Shown here: positions 16,435 through 25,382 of the stretch, one piece after another | How the letters are laid out: every line of letters starts with the position of its first letter | How positions within the stretch are numbered: the stretch's first letter is position 1 | Assembly (NCBI RefSeq): GCF_000473205.1 | Contig: NZ_AXBF01000005.1 | Location: 1-64,000, forward strand | Source: Pseudophaeobacter arcticus DSM 23566 | Lineage (GTDB): Bacteria; Pseudomonadota; Alphaproteobacteria; Rhodobacterales; Rhodobacteraceae | Direction of reading: 5' to 3' | Length of the DNA: 64,000 nt | Program-made: the position numbers and the translations under genes | Notes under the pieces: generated by a model | What the model was told of the DNA's origin: nothing | Database searches by the model: none | The model's input: only the letters and a program-made list of their open reading frames with translations

Positions 16435-17538
16435 ATGAGCACTGCACCCCTGGCCGGCCTGAAAATTCTCAGCCTCGCAGAACAATTTCCCGGACCCTAT
16501 GCGACAATGTTGTTGTCCGACATGGGCGCCGAGGTCATCATGGTTGAACGCCCGGGCGTCGGCGATCCGGCCCGGCAGTTCCCGCCGCTGTTTCGGGCGC
16601 TGAACCGTGGCAAGCGCAGCGTGGCGCTTGATCTGAAATCCGCCGAGGGGTTGGCACAATTTCGCACCCTTGCGGAAACCGCCGATGTCATCGTCGAAGG
16701 CTTTCGCCCCGGCAAGCTCGCGGCGCTGGGTGCGGGTTTTGAGGATATGCGCAAGGTCAACCCAAAGCTGGTTTATGTGTCGATATCGGGCTACGGGCAA
16801 GACGGGCCGTATCGCGACAGGGCAGGGCATGATCTGAGCTACGAAGGTGTTGGCGGGTTGCTGGCGGATCAGGCCGACGCCGGACAGCCGGGGCAGGTGC
16901 CGGGTTTGCCTCTGGCCGATGTTGGCGCGGCGCTGTTCGCGGCCATCGCGATCCTGTCGGCCACTCTGTCGAGCCAACGCACGGGACAGGGACGTTACGT
17001 CGATGTCTCCATGTCCGATGCGGTGGTGTCGATGCTCACGGCATTTTTGGTTCCGGCGGCGAATGGCACCCCATTGGGCGAGTTCATCGCCGAGCCGGCT
17101 TACGGCGTTTTCACCTGCAAGGATGGTAAGTTGATGACCCTGTCCATCGCGCATGAGGATTGGTTCTGGAAACCCTTCTGCGCGGTGATTGGCAAGCCGG
17201 AGCTGGCCGGATTGAAGGGCCGCGACCGCGTGGCGCAAAAGGACGCGCTGCGCGAAGAGATCGCGGCGGTTTTGGTCAGCAAGACGCGCGCCGATTGGGG
17301 TGATTTGTTTGATGGCGCTGGCGTGCCATGGGGTCCGCTCAATTCGCTGGTTGAAACGCTGAACGACCCGCATGTGCGCGCCCGCCAGTTGATGCGGACC
17401 ATCGCACATGATGGCGGCAAGACCGAAACCTTCTTGGTGCAACCGTTGAAGTTCGACGGTTTTGAATCTCAGATTTCTGGTTTGCCGCCTGAGATCGGGG
17501 CCGATAATGAAAGCGTCTTTGCGGGCGGCTCCGACTAA
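16435..17538 (+). CDS. Alpha-methylacyl-CoA racemase-like family III protein
   Basis: A 367-residue protein; the ATG at 16435 has GGAG six bases upstream and is preferred over a TTG 12 bases earlier. It carries His132 in AGHDLSYEG and Asp162 in LPLADVG, matching the His/Asp pair of alpha-methylacyl-CoA racemases, plus the N-terminal EQFPGPYATML. It is the second racemase-like protein in the window. It would epimerise a 2-methylacyl-CoA. It is divergent from the crotonase at 16321 and converges on the SDR ending at 17561. Confidence 0.75.
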   Translation: MSTAPLAGLKILSLAEQFPGPYATMLLSDMGAEVIMVERPGVGDPARQFPPLFRALNRGKRSVALDLKSAEGLAQFRTLAETADVIVEGFRPGKLAALGAGFEDMRKVNPKLVYVSISGYGQDGPYRDRAGHDLSYEGVGGLLADQADAGQPGQVPGLPLADVGAALFAAIAILSATLSSQRTGQGRYVDVSMSDAVVSMLTAFLVPAANGTPLGEFIAEPAYGVFTCKDGKLMTLSIAHEDWFWKPFCAVIGKPELAGLKGRDRVAQKDALREEIAAVLVSKTRADWGDLFDGAGVPWGPLNSLVETLNDPHVRARQLMRTIAHDGGKTETFLVQPLKFDGFESQISGLPPEIGADNESVFAGGSD

Positions 17539-17560
17539 CGGAGACCGCCCAAAATGGGCC

Positions 17561-18349
17561 TTAACAGGCAAAGGAATACCCGCCGTTCACCGGGTAAGTT
17601 TGCCCGGTGATCCAACTGGCGGCGTCCGAGCACAGGAACAAGATCATGCCGGCCGGATCTTCCGGCTCACCAAGACGGCGGATCACATATTGCGACAGCG
17701 CGCGCTTTTCGGTTTCGGCGTCGGGGATCAGGTCCGCAACAGCAGGCGTTCTCGTGCCGCCCAAAGCGACGCAATTCGCGGTGATCCCGAACCGGCCACT
17801 GGCCTTTGCAATGGCGCGCATGAAACCCGCGGCACCGGCCTTGGCCCCCGAATACACTGCCAGATGCGGCTCTCCGACGCGGCCCGCGTCGGAGATGACG
17901 GTGACAATGCGCCCGTAGCCGCCTTTGACCATCAACGGCATGGCATGGCGGGTGCAGTTTAGCACGCCATCGAAATTGGTCGCCATCCAGCGGCGCCATT
18001 CGTCGGGATCGGATTCCCAAAACGGCACAAGATCATCCAGCCGCGAGGTCGGACCGGCGTTGCCGGCGTTGTTGACCAGAATATCCACACTGCCAAAGGT
18101 GTCTTTCGCCGTGTCAAAGGCCGCGCCTACAGCTTCATAATCGGAGACGTCAAACGCCAGCGGCAATGCCTTGGCGCCCGCCGCTTCGACTTCTGCGGCA
18201 ACGCTTTCGGCGCGCTCTGCGTGGAAATCGTTGATCACAACCGCACCCGCGCCATGCTGTGCCAGATAGAGCGCGACCTGACGGCCCACGCCTTGACCCG
18301 CACCGGTGACAAATGCGGTGCGCCCTTTTATGTCGAGCAGTTCACTCAT
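17561..18349 (-). CDS. Short-chain dehydrogenase/reductase (BadH-related)
   Basis: A 262-residue classical SDR: TGAGQGVG cofactor loop, NNAG, catalytic Ser in SDAGRVG and Tyr/Lys in YSGAK, C-terminal ITGQTYPVNGG. The SDAGRVG and VYSGAKAG segments resemble the BadH-like SDR at 50579, suggesting a 3-hydroxyacyl-CoA dehydrogenase of alicyclic or branched substrates. It is the last gene of the minus-strand transporter operon, 12 bases after livF, which ties it to the transported substrate. NAD preference is likely but not certain. Confidence 0.82.
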   Translation of the reverse strand: MSELLDIKGRTAFVTGAGQGVGRQVALYLAQHGAGAVVINDFHAERAESVAAEVEAAGAKALPLAFDVSDYEAVGAAFDTAKDTFGSVDILVNNAGNAGPTSRLDDLVPFWESDPDEWRRWMATNFDGVLNCTRHAMPLMVKGGYGRIVTVISDAGRVGEPHLAVYSGAKAGAAGFMRAIAKASGRFGITANCVALGGTRTPAVADLIPDAETEKRALSQYVIRRLGEPEDPAGMILFLCSDAASWITGQTYPVNGGYSFAC

Positions 18350-18361
18350 GATATTTACCTT

Positions 18362-19159
18362 TTATCCAAGCCACCTTTTGCGGCGCCGATAGTGTTTGAT
18401 CTCGCGGTAGCTTTTGCGTTCACCAGAGGCGGTGACCCCGAGATAAAATTCTTTGATGTCTTCGTTATTGGCGAGCTTGTCCGCCGGTCCGTCCATCACG
18501 ATACGCCCGTTCTCCATGACATAGGCATAGTCGGCGATCGACAGCGCTGCGGCGCTGTTCTGCTCGACCAAGAAGAACGTCGTGCCTTCGGATTTGAGTT
18601 GCTTGAGCACCTCATACACATCGCGGATCATCATCGGGGCCAACCCCAGCGACGGCTCATCAATCGCGATGATTTTCGGTTTTGCCATCATGGCCCGGCC
18701 GATCAACAGCAATTGCTGTTCACCGCCGGACATGAAGCCCGATGTGCGGTTGCGCAGATCCGCAAGGCGCGGCATCAGCGTGTAAACGTGATCCAGCCGC
18801 TTTTTCAACTCGGCGGCGTTGGGCACCATATGCCCGCCGACGATCAGGTTCTGCTCTGAGGTGAGGTGACGCAACACGCGCCGCCCTTCCATCACATGAA
18901 CCAGACCGTTTTTCACCACATTCGAGGCTTCCATGTTTTGAACAGGCGTGCCGTCCAGAATGATGGAGCCCGCCGAAACGGTGCCGTCTTCGGATTTGAG
19001 CGTTCCGGAAATAGCCTTGAGCGTCGTGCTTTTTCCCGCGCCGTTGCCGCCCAGAAGGGCAACACATTGACCTTCCTTGACGTTCATCGATACGCCCTTG
19101 AGCGCGAGGATGACGTCGGAATAGGTCACTTCTACGTTGTTGAGTTCCAGCATGGTCAT
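18362..19159 (-). CDS. livF: ABC transporter ATP-binding protein LivF-type
   Basis: A 265-residue ATPase with Walker A GGNGAGKS, signature SGGEQQ and Walker B IIAIDEPS. The order and sequence type match LivF of branched-chain/aromatic acid importers. The C-terminal tail is extended and basic (about residues 245-265). It sits downstream of livK and a perfect stem-loop (19184-19207). With LivG, LivH, LivM and LivK it would import the substrate acid across the inner membrane. The neighbouring ligase and SDR suggest an organic acid rather than an amino acid. Confidence 0.92.
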   Translation of the reverse strand: MTMLELNNVEVTYSDVILALKGVSMNVKEGQCVALLGGNGAGKSTTLKAISGTLKSEDGTVSAGSIILDGTPVQNMEASNVVKNGLVHVMEGRRVLRHLTSEQNLIVGGHMVPNAAELKKRLDHVYTLMPRLADLRNRTSGFMSGGEQQLLLIGRAMMAKPKIIAIDEPSLGLAPMMIRDVYEVLKQLKSEGTTFFLVEQNSAAALSIADYAYVMENGRIVMDGPADKLANNEDIKEFYLGVTASGERKSYREIKHYRRRKRWLG

Positions 19160-19183
19160 TGTGCCCGGTGCTAAGGATCAGGA

Positions 19184-19207
19184 CGGGCGCCGCGATTGCG
19201 GCGCCCG
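19184..19207 (-). promoter_or_regulatory. Intercistronic stem-loop between livK and livF
   Basis: CGGGCGCCGC and GCGGCGCCCG form a perfect 10-bp stem with a GATT loop, right after the livK stop. No U tract follows on the minus strand, so full termination is unlikely. Such hairpins after binding-protein genes commonly protect the upstream mRNA or partly attenuate readthrough, giving more LivK than LivF. Confidence 0.6.
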
Positions 19208-19215
19208 GGTTTGAT

Positions 19216-20454
19216 TTACCATTTGCGAACGTTAGGAACGTCCACGCCGGTGGCTTCGATGACGATTTTGCCATCTTTGACGGTGCCCACGTTCACTTGA
19301 AGACCTTTCAAAGGGAAGGGCGCTTCGGGAGTGAAGGTCAAGGTCGGCAGGAACCCGCGGGTTTCTTCGGTGGTGATCGGTTGGGCAAAGAGCGCTTCGC
19401 GCACCATCTCGCCGGTCAGACCCTCGGCCCCGTTTTCCTCAATCGCGTGCCCGATTACGGCCGCAGCATAGAGACCTTGCGACATCCCCATAGCGGTCAC
19501 AACGTTCCAAGGCGCTTCGAGACCATATTCGGCGACCAGTTTCTCATAGAATTGCCGCGCGGGCGTATCTTCGTCGGCCGCAACCGCCATCCCGTAGGTC
19601 TCAAAATCGCCTTCAAGTTGGTCAAGCCCGCCAAGTGCGCCGCCGGAGGCCGGCAGCCCGTTGTGAGAACTCATCAAGATCGGGATGTCCGCGCCATTGG
19701 CCTGCAACCCGCGTTTCGCCGCAACCACGATCGAAGTGTTGGTCTGGATGATCAGCGCCTCGGCACCGGCGCGTGCGACACGGCGCATTTGCGCCGTCAG
19801 ATCAGTCGGCTGCACTTCGGTATAGATGACCTCGACCAGCTCAAGCTCTTCGGGATTTTCCTCGGCGTAAAGTTCCAGACCCTTTGCCATATCGACATAG
19901 GCAGGCGACGCCTCGGAGGCCATGATTGCGGCCTTGAGCGGTGCGTCTCCGCCGCGCTGCTCTTTCATCCATGCCAAGAAGGCGGCGCTTTCATGTGAAT
20001 AGGTCGGACGCGGGTTGAAGATCCAAGAATCCGGTTGCCACGCATAACCGTAGGCGGCTGTGGCCATGAACATCGGGATCTTGTCTTCCGGCAGGCGCTC
20101 GGACAGGGCGGCAACATCCGGCCCGCCAAGGCCGAGGACCGCAATCGGATCAAGTTCCGATTTGATCCCTGGCCAAAGGCTCGCGACCTGGGCCGCGTCA
20201 TAACGGGTTTCGTAGTTCTTATAGTTCAGCTTGACGCCAAGCTCTTTGCCACTGGTCGCGTTCCACCAGTTTAAAACGGCTTCCCGGCTTGCGGTCCAGA
20301 TTGGCATGATATCGGCATAGGGGCCGGAAAAGTCCGAGAGCAGAGCAAGGTTATACGTTTCTTCTGCTTGCGCTTTCATCGGCATCGTTGCCGTTAGGGC
20401 GACAGCACCCGCTGCTAACAGGCCGCGAAGCCCCGGTTTCATTTTGTAGCTCAT
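19216..20454 (-). CDS. livK: Periplasmic substrate-binding protein, LivK type
   Basis: A 412-residue protein starting at 20454 behind GGAGGAAGAAT. An N-terminal signal peptide is visible (basic MSYKMKPGLRG, hydrophobic LLAAGAVALTA, cleavage near QAEE). The mature part begins YNLALLSDFSGPYADIMP, the type I periplasmic-binding fold of branched-chain amino-acid-type receptors. It determines the specificity of the importer. Ligand-binding residues cannot be read with confidence; in comparable operons with acyl-CoA ligases the ligands are aromatic or alicyclic acids. Confidence 0.9.
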   Translation of the reverse strand: MSYKMKPGLRGLLAAGAVALTATMPMKAQAEETYNLALLSDFSGPYADIMPIWTASREAVLNWWNATSGKELGVKLNYKNYETRYDAAQVASLWPGIKSELDPIAVLGLGGPDVAALSERLPEDKIPMFMATAAYGYAWQPDSWIFNPRPTYSHESAAFLAWMKEQRGGDAPLKAAIMASEASPAYVDMAKGLELYAEENPEELELVEVIYTEVQPTDLTAQMRRVARAGAEALIIQTNTSIVVAAKRGLQANGADIPILMSSHNGLPASGGALGGLDQLEGDFETYGMAVAADEDTPARQFYEKLVAEYGLEAPWNVVTAMGMSQGLYAAAVIGHAIEENGAEGLTGEMVREALFAQPITTEETRGFLPTLTFTPEAPFPLKGLQVNVGTVKDGKIVIEATGVDVPNVRKW

Positions 20455-20489
20455 TATTCTTCCTCCCAGGTTGAAAGCCGTTGTTCCTA

Positions 20490-21542
20490 TCAATAGGGGA
20501 ACGGCCAGATACGGTAAGACGATTTCAGGATATTCCAGCGGTGCATCAGCCCCTTTGGCTCAACGATCATGACCCCTGCGATCACGCCGCCGAGAATGAC
20601 ATTCATACCGGCGAAAACGATGTCTCCACCCAGAAAGGAGACCGAGTCGGCGATATTGGGGCCGACCGTTGCGATAACTTCCTGAATGACGCGGATGACG
20701 AACACACCGACCAAAGCGCCGACAATGGACCCCATGCCGCCGACGATGATCATCGCGATAAAGAAGATTGAGTTGAACAAGGTGAACTGATCGACCCCGA
20801 CAAAACGGATCAAATAGGCCCAAAGCGCCCCGCCAACCCCGGCGTAGAAGGCACCGATCAAGAAGGCATTTGCCTTGGTTGCCGCGACGTTGATGCCCAT
20901 GATACCGGCGGCGACGTCATCGTCTCGGACCGCCACAAAGGCGCGGCCAAAGCGGGATCGGATGATGCCAAATGCACCCGCGATCATGATCGTAGCAACC
21001 GCAAGGTTCATGTAGAACTGTGAGGTTTCGCCAACAATGCGAAATCCGAAAAGTTCAGCAGGCGGCACGGTGATCCCGTTTGATCCGCCCATCCATGACG
21101 ATGGCAGGTTCAGAACCGCAAAGTGAAACAGGAACTGCGCGGCAATGGTGGTGAGCGCGAGATAAAACCCCTTGATCCGTGCCGCTGTCAGGCCAAATAA
21201 AAATCCGAACAGCGCCGCCGCAAACCCCGCCAAGGGGATCGTCAACAGAAACGACATGCCGGTTTTCGAGGCCAATATCGAGGCGGTATAAGCCCCAACC
21301 CCCATGAAGGCGGCTTGGCCAAGGTTGATCTGGCCGGCGTAGCCGGTGCAGATCTGCAGCCCGACGGCGATGACGGCGCTGATCAACATCATGTTCAGCA
21401 CGGCGATGATACGCCCGCTGGCAAGATAGGGTGCCGCTAGCAGGAGACCCATGAACACAGCAAGGGCGATGGCCTGCCAGCGTGTGCGCACAACACGTCG
21501 GTCGGTGCGATAGCTTGTGGGGAAAATTCCAGAAGGATCCAT
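20490..21542 (-). CDS. livM: ABC transporter permease LivM-type
   Basis: A 350-residue integral membrane protein with about nine hydrophobic segments. The segment QICTGYAGQINLGQAAFMG is the LivM/LivH hallmark, and RSRFGRAFVAVRDDDVAA is the cytoplasmic coupling loop. It starts at ATG 21542, three bases after livH, and ends 35 bases before livK. It forms the transmembrane channel with LivH. Confidence 0.92.
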   Translation of the reverse strand: MDPSGIFPTSYRTDRRVVRTRWQAIALAVFMGLLLAAPYLASGRIIAVLNMMLISAVIAVGLQICTGYAGQINLGQAAFMGVGAYTASILASKTGMSFLLTIPLAGFAAALFGFLFGLTAARIKGFYLALTTIAAQFLFHFAVLNLPSSWMGGSNGITVPPAELFGFRIVGETSQFYMNLAVATIMIAGAFGIIRSRFGRAFVAVRDDDVAAGIMGINVAATKANAFLIGAFYAGVGGALWAYLIRFVGVDQFTLFNSIFFIAMIIVGGMGSIVGALVGVFVIRVIQEVIATVGPNIADSVSFLGGDIVFAGMNVILGGVIAGVMIVEPKGLMHRWNILKSSYRIWPFPY

Positions 21543-21545
21543 GGC

Positions 21546-22430
21546 TTACACCCGCTCGATTGTGCGCCATCCGAACAGGCCGGTGGGCCGGATCAGCAAA
21601 ATGGCGAGCATGATAATATAGGGCACAACACTGCCCAGCGAGCCACCGATCATCGGATCAAGGTAGTTGGTGGTCAGGCTTTGCGCGACGCCGATGATCA
21701 CCCCCGCCAAAATGAGCCCGCCGATTGATTCCAAGCCGGCAAAAAGCGCCACGGGCAGCGCCGCAAACCCGATATCGGAGGCCAGAAAGGTCAGCGACTT
21801 GCCGCTGAGAAAGATCATGGCGCCAATGGTGGACAAGATCGCACCGAGAACCCAAGCGAAGGCAATCGAACCCTTCACGGAAATACCCATCGAGGAGGCC
21901 ACAACGTGATCTTCCGCGACGGCGGTCATCCGAAGGCCGGATCGTGTCCGGTTAAAGAACCACGAGAGGCCAACAGCGGCGACAATGGTGATGATGCCCC
22001 CGGCCAGCAGGTTCATCGGGATCAACATATCCCCAAGGAACAATGGCTTGAGCGGAAAGATGATCGGGAAGGGCCGCACAGCAGGGCCAAAGAGCAACAG
22101 CACAAGCCCGCGCAACAAAATCAGCAGACCGACCGTGACCATGACCATCGAGAACACCGATTCACCGATGAGCTTTGTCAGGAAAATCCGTTCAATCGCG
22201 TAACCGACCAAACCGGCCAGAACCAGCGAGAGCGGGATCGAAAGCCAAAGGCTAAGGCCCAGCTGCATGGTTGTGAACCAAACGATGAAACCGCCGATGA
22301 TGACAAGTTCGCCCTGTGCGAAATTAAACACCTTACTGGCGCGGTAGATAACGACGAACCCCATCGCAACCAATGCGTAAAGCAGGCCGATCAAAGCCCC
22401 GGTGATGATGTCATTGATGAAATAAACCAA
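21546..22430 (-). CDS. livH: ABC transporter permease LivH-type
   Basis: A 294-residue membrane protein with YRASKVFNFAQGELVIIGG (LivH hallmark) and the loop RSGLRMTAVAEDHVVASSMGI. The start is TTG at 22430, placed by GGGAGG upstream; no ATG fits better. It follows the acyl-CoA synthetase gene by 15 bases. It pairs with LivM as the permease core. Confidence 0.9.
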   Translation of the reverse strand: MVYFINDIITGALIGLLYALVAMGFVVIYRASKVFNFAQGELVIIGGFIVWFTTMQLGLSLWLSIPLSLVLAGLVGYAIERIFLTKLIGESVFSMVMVTVGLLILLRGLVLLLFGPAVRPFPIIFPLKPLFLGDMLIPMNLLAGGIITIVAAVGLSWFFNRTRSGLRMTAVAEDHVVASSMGISVKGSIAFAWVLGAILSTIGAMIFLSGKSLTFLASDIGFAALPVALFAGLESIGGLILAGVIIGVAQSLTTNYLDPMIGGSLGSVVPYIIMLAILLIRPTGLFGWRTIERV

Positions 22431-22445
22431 TTTCCCCGACCTCCC

Positions 22446-24443
22446 TTAAGTTTGCGACTGCAGCGTGGCAGCCTTTGATGCATTTTCGACATCCGATACC
22501 CGAACCGTGGCTTTGAGAACGCCCTGACGGCCATCTTGATAGGTCACGGCGATTTCCAGATCGGTCATGTCATCACCGCCATAAATCGCGTCGACGAGTT
22601 TGGCATAGCGCTCTTCCAAAAAGGCCCGCCGCAGTTTCCGGCTGCGGGTCAGCTCGCCTTCGTCCGGGTCGAGTTCTTTCGGGAAATTCGCAAACCGCGC
22701 CACGCGGGAGCCTTCGGGCAACAGCGCATTGATGCGCGCCACTTCGCCTTTGATAAGCTCCAAAATCTCGGGCTTTTGCGACAGGTCAGTATAGGTCGAG
22801 AAGCTGATCTTGTTCTCTTCGGCCCAACGGCCGAGCACTTCCATGTCAATATTGATCAAGGCGCTGACAAACCCTCGGGCCTCGTCGCCCAAGGTCATCA
22901 GATCCTTGATGAAAGGACTGTAGCGCAGCCGCGTTTCGATGAACTGCGGCGGGTAGCTGTGGCCATTCGCCAAACGGCGCATGTCCTTGACCCGATCAAA
23001 GAACAACAGCTCTCCATCGTCAGTCATCGACACGGCGTCGCCGGTTTCATACCAACCATCTTCGGTCAGCGCCTCGGCGGTCTTGTCGGGTTTGCCGTGA
23101 TATCCGCCGAACCCAGATCCGCCGCGTACATGAAGTTCGCCTTCTGGCGACACCCGGTATTCCAACAAATCGCCGTAGGTGGTATTGGTTTGCATCCAGC
23201 TGCCGCTTGTCTCAAGCTGATAGCTCTTGCCCATATGCGCCGTCAAAAGCCCGATCTCGGTCGCGCCATAGACGTTGCGCAATTTGACGCCCATTGCGTG
23301 GAACATCCGGAAAACGTCCGGCGCCATCAATGCGCCGCCGCTCATTGCATTCTTGGCCTTGCCGAGGCCAAGGTTGTCGCGCAGATGGTGCAAGACCAGC
23401 GCTTCGGCAAAGGGGAGTTGCAGCCGCGCGGCAAGGCGCGGGCTGCGCCCTTCCAACCGTTCGACATGCACGTCACGGCCGACCTTCATTCCCCAATTGT
23501 ACATTGCGGTGCGGAACTTACCGGCGCCGAGCATCCGCGCTTGCACGATGGAGGCGAGATTTTCCCACTGCCGCGGGCTGAACACCAATGCGTCCACCGC
23601 CAGTTCGCGGATATTGTCGAGCACTTCTTCCGGCCCTTCGGGGAAGTTCACGACCATGGGCGCGATCAAACCGATGGACAGGCCAAAAATTTGTTCGGTC
23701 ACCCAAGCGGGTGAAATATAAGTCAGGTATTCGGTGCCCGGCGCGATGTCGATGGCCCCCATCACCCGCGAGCTGTTGTCGAACAGGTAGCGATGGCTGA
23801 TGATAACACCCTTGGGTTTTCCAGTGGTCCCCGAGGTGTAGGACAGCATGGCAATATCTTCGGCGCGGCCGCGTTTGACATGTTCTTCAAAGCGCGACGG
23901 CTCTGCGGCGTGGACCTGACGACCGGCATCGCTTATGCTGTCGAAGGAATTCAACAGCGGGTGGTCGTAGTTCCAAAGCCCCGATCCATCCCAAAACACA
24001 ATCGCAATGGCACCGTTGTATGTGTCGGCCACTTCGATGCATTTATCGACCTGTTCCTGATCCTGCGCCAGAAATACGCGGGTCTGGGAATCTTCTGCCA
24101 GATAGAGAATTTCATCGGCGGTTTGGTCGGGATAGACAGACAGGATTTTCCCGCCCAAAGACTGCACGGCGTATTCCGCCCAAAAATGTTCGGGCTCATT
24201 CTCGCCAATTAACATGACAGAATCGCCGGCTTTCAGGCCTTTTGCCTCCAGTCCGAGCGCCAGCGCACGGACCTTTTCAAGCACGTCACTCCACGTGAAT
24301 TCGCGCCAGATACCAAGGCGTTTGTGGCGTTCGGCAAGCGCGTCGGGCGTGAATTTTGCGCGGGCCAACAGGACTTGCGGCAGGGTTTCGCTCTGCGTGA
24401 CGGCGGGGTCTGTGTAGACCATTGCTGTTCGTTGTTTGACCAT
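22446..24443 (-). CDS. AMP-dependent acyl-CoA synthetase (long-chain/FAA-like) inside the transporter operon
   Basis: A 665-residue adenylate-forming ligase. The ATP loop YTSGTTGKPKG is intact, followed by YGATEIGLLT, the WYETGD hinge and a C-terminal lid domain. Length and type match FAA/long-chain acyl-CoA synthetases, including those found inside Liv-type operons. It lies between livG (4 bases upstream) and livH. It probably traps the imported acid as its CoA ester as it enters the cell. Chain length and ring content of the substrate cannot be read from the sequence. Confidence 0.88.
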   Translation of the reverse strand: MVKQRTAMVYTDPAVTQSETLPQVLLARAKFTPDALAERHKRLGIWREFTWSDVLEKVRALALGLEAKGLKAGDSVMLIGENEPEHFWAEYAVQSLGGKILSVYPDQTADEILYLAEDSQTRVFLAQDQEQVDKCIEVADTYNGAIAIVFWDGSGLWNYDHPLLNSFDSISDAGRQVHAAEPSRFEEHVKRGRAEDIAMLSYTSGTTGKPKGVIISHRYLFDNSSRVMGAIDIAPGTEYLTYISPAWVTEQIFGLSIGLIAPMVVNFPEGPEEVLDNIRELAVDALVFSPRQWENLASIVQARMLGAGKFRTAMYNWGMKVGRDVHVERLEGRSPRLAARLQLPFAEALVLHHLRDNLGLGKAKNAMSGGALMAPDVFRMFHAMGVKLRNVYGATEIGLLTAHMGKSYQLETSGSWMQTNTTYGDLLEYRVSPEGELHVRGGSGFGGYHGKPDKTAEALTEDGWYETGDAVSMTDDGELLFFDRVKDMRRLANGHSYPPQFIETRLRYSPFIKDLMTLGDEARGFVSALINIDMEVLGRWAEENKISFSTYTDLSQKPEILELIKGEVARINALLPEGSRVARFANFPKELDPDEGELTRSRKLRRAFLEERYAKLVDAIYGGDDMTDLEIAVTYQDGRQGVLKATVRVSDVENASKAATLQSQT

Positions 24444-24447
24444 TCCG

Positions 24448-25209
24448 CTACCCCAGATATGCTTTGATCACGGCCGGATCTTTCTGGATCTCCTCGGGGG
24501 TGCCTTCGGCGATCACCCGCCCGAAATCCAGCACCACAATCCGGTCGGCAAGATCCATCACTACGCCCATGTCATGTTCAACCAAAACCACCGGAATCTT
24601 GCGCGCCTCGCGCACATCGAGAATGAAGCGCGCCAGGTCTTCCTTCTCTTCCGAATTCATACCGGCCATCGGTTCGTCCATCAGTAGGATCGATGGTTCT
24701 TGTGCCAGCGCACGGCCCAGATCGACCCGCTTGCGCAGCCCGTAGCCCAATGTGCCCACTGGCCTGTTTCGTATCGCTTCGATTTCCAGAAAATCGATGA
24801 TTTCCTCGGCCGCTTCGCGATGCTCCGATTCTTCGCGCATCACCGTGCCATATTGGAAAAAGGCCTGAATCACATTCGACTTCATCAACATGTGTCGGCC
24901 GATCATGATGTTTTCCACCACGGTCTGTCCGGCGAAAAGGTGGGTACCTTGAAAGGTGCGGGCCAAACCGTGCCGGGCGATTTGATCGACACGCCGACCG
25001 GTGACGTCTTTGCCGGAAAGCTCGACACAGCCCTTTTGCGGACGGTAGAACCCTGCCGTGACGTTCAATAGAGATGTTTTTCCGGCCCCGTTCGGGCCAA
25101 TGATGGCAAGCAACTCGTCATCGTTTACGGTGATGCTGACATCGTCAAGCGCCGTCACTCCGCCGAATTTCAATGTTGCGTTGCGAACCGCGAGCGGCGC
25201 CGCCGTCAT
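24448..25209 (-). CDS. livG: ABC transporter ATP-binding protein LivG-type
   Basis: A 253-residue ATPase with Walker A GPNGAGKTS, signature region LGYGLRKRVDLGRA and Walker B ILLMDEPMAG; the C-terminal EIQKDPAVIKAYLG is typical of LivG. The ATG at 25209 is preferred: it overlaps (ATGA) the stop of a 30-codon upstream reading frame with a strong ribosome-binding site, whereas the upstream in-frame ATG at 25236 has none. First structural gene of the minus-strand operon to 17561; a regulon operator lies at 25367-25382. Confidence 0.9.
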   Translation of the reverse strand: MTAAPLAVRNATLKFGGVTALDDVSITVNDDELLAIIGPNGAGKTSLLNVTAGFYRPQKGCVELSGKDVTGRRVDQIARHGLARTFQGTHLFAGQTVVENIMIGRHMLMKSNVIQAFFQYGTVMREESEHREAAEEIIDFLEIEAIRNRPVGTLGYGLRKRVDLGRALAQEPSILLMDEPMAGMNSEEKEDLARFILDVREARKIPVVLVEHDMGVVMDLADRIVVLDFGRVIAEGTPEEIQKDPAVIKAYLG

Positions 25210-25298
25210 GACGTGACCCCGATTTTCCCGCGACATATTGTACGTTCAGACACAGTGGCATCGACCGCGCAAGCGCGGGTGCAAGGGCGTATTCCCAT
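25206..25298 (-). CDS. Small upstream ORF (30 codons) coupled to livG
   Basis: A GGGAGGAG site lies five bases before an ATG at 25298. The frame runs 30 codons and ends in a TGA that overlaps the livG ATG at 25209 (ATGA). The peptide begins MGIRPCTRACAV and is rich in Arg, Cys and Thr; I recognise no domain. It lies between the operator at 25367 and livG, so it is in the transcript leader. It may be a leader peptide or simply deliver ribosomes to livG by coupling. Conservation in related strains would decide. Confidence 0.4.
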   Translation of the reverse strand: MGIRPCTRACAVDATVSERTICRGKIGVTS

Positions 25299-25366
25299 TA
25301 TTTCTCCTCCCACCTCTTTGTTCAGAGGTTCACTCGGCCAACCATGCCAAGCACTCACGAGACAAA

Positions 25367-25382
25367 CCTAACATACGTTAGA
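25367..25382. promoter_or_regulatory. Regulon operator upstream of the transporter operon
   Basis: CCTAACATACGTTAGA matches the palindrome with one deviation in each half (TCTAACA to CCTAACA, TGTTAGA to CGTTAGA). The two changes are not symmetric. It lies 158 bases before the livG ATG and 69 before the small upstream ORF. Confidence 0.6.
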
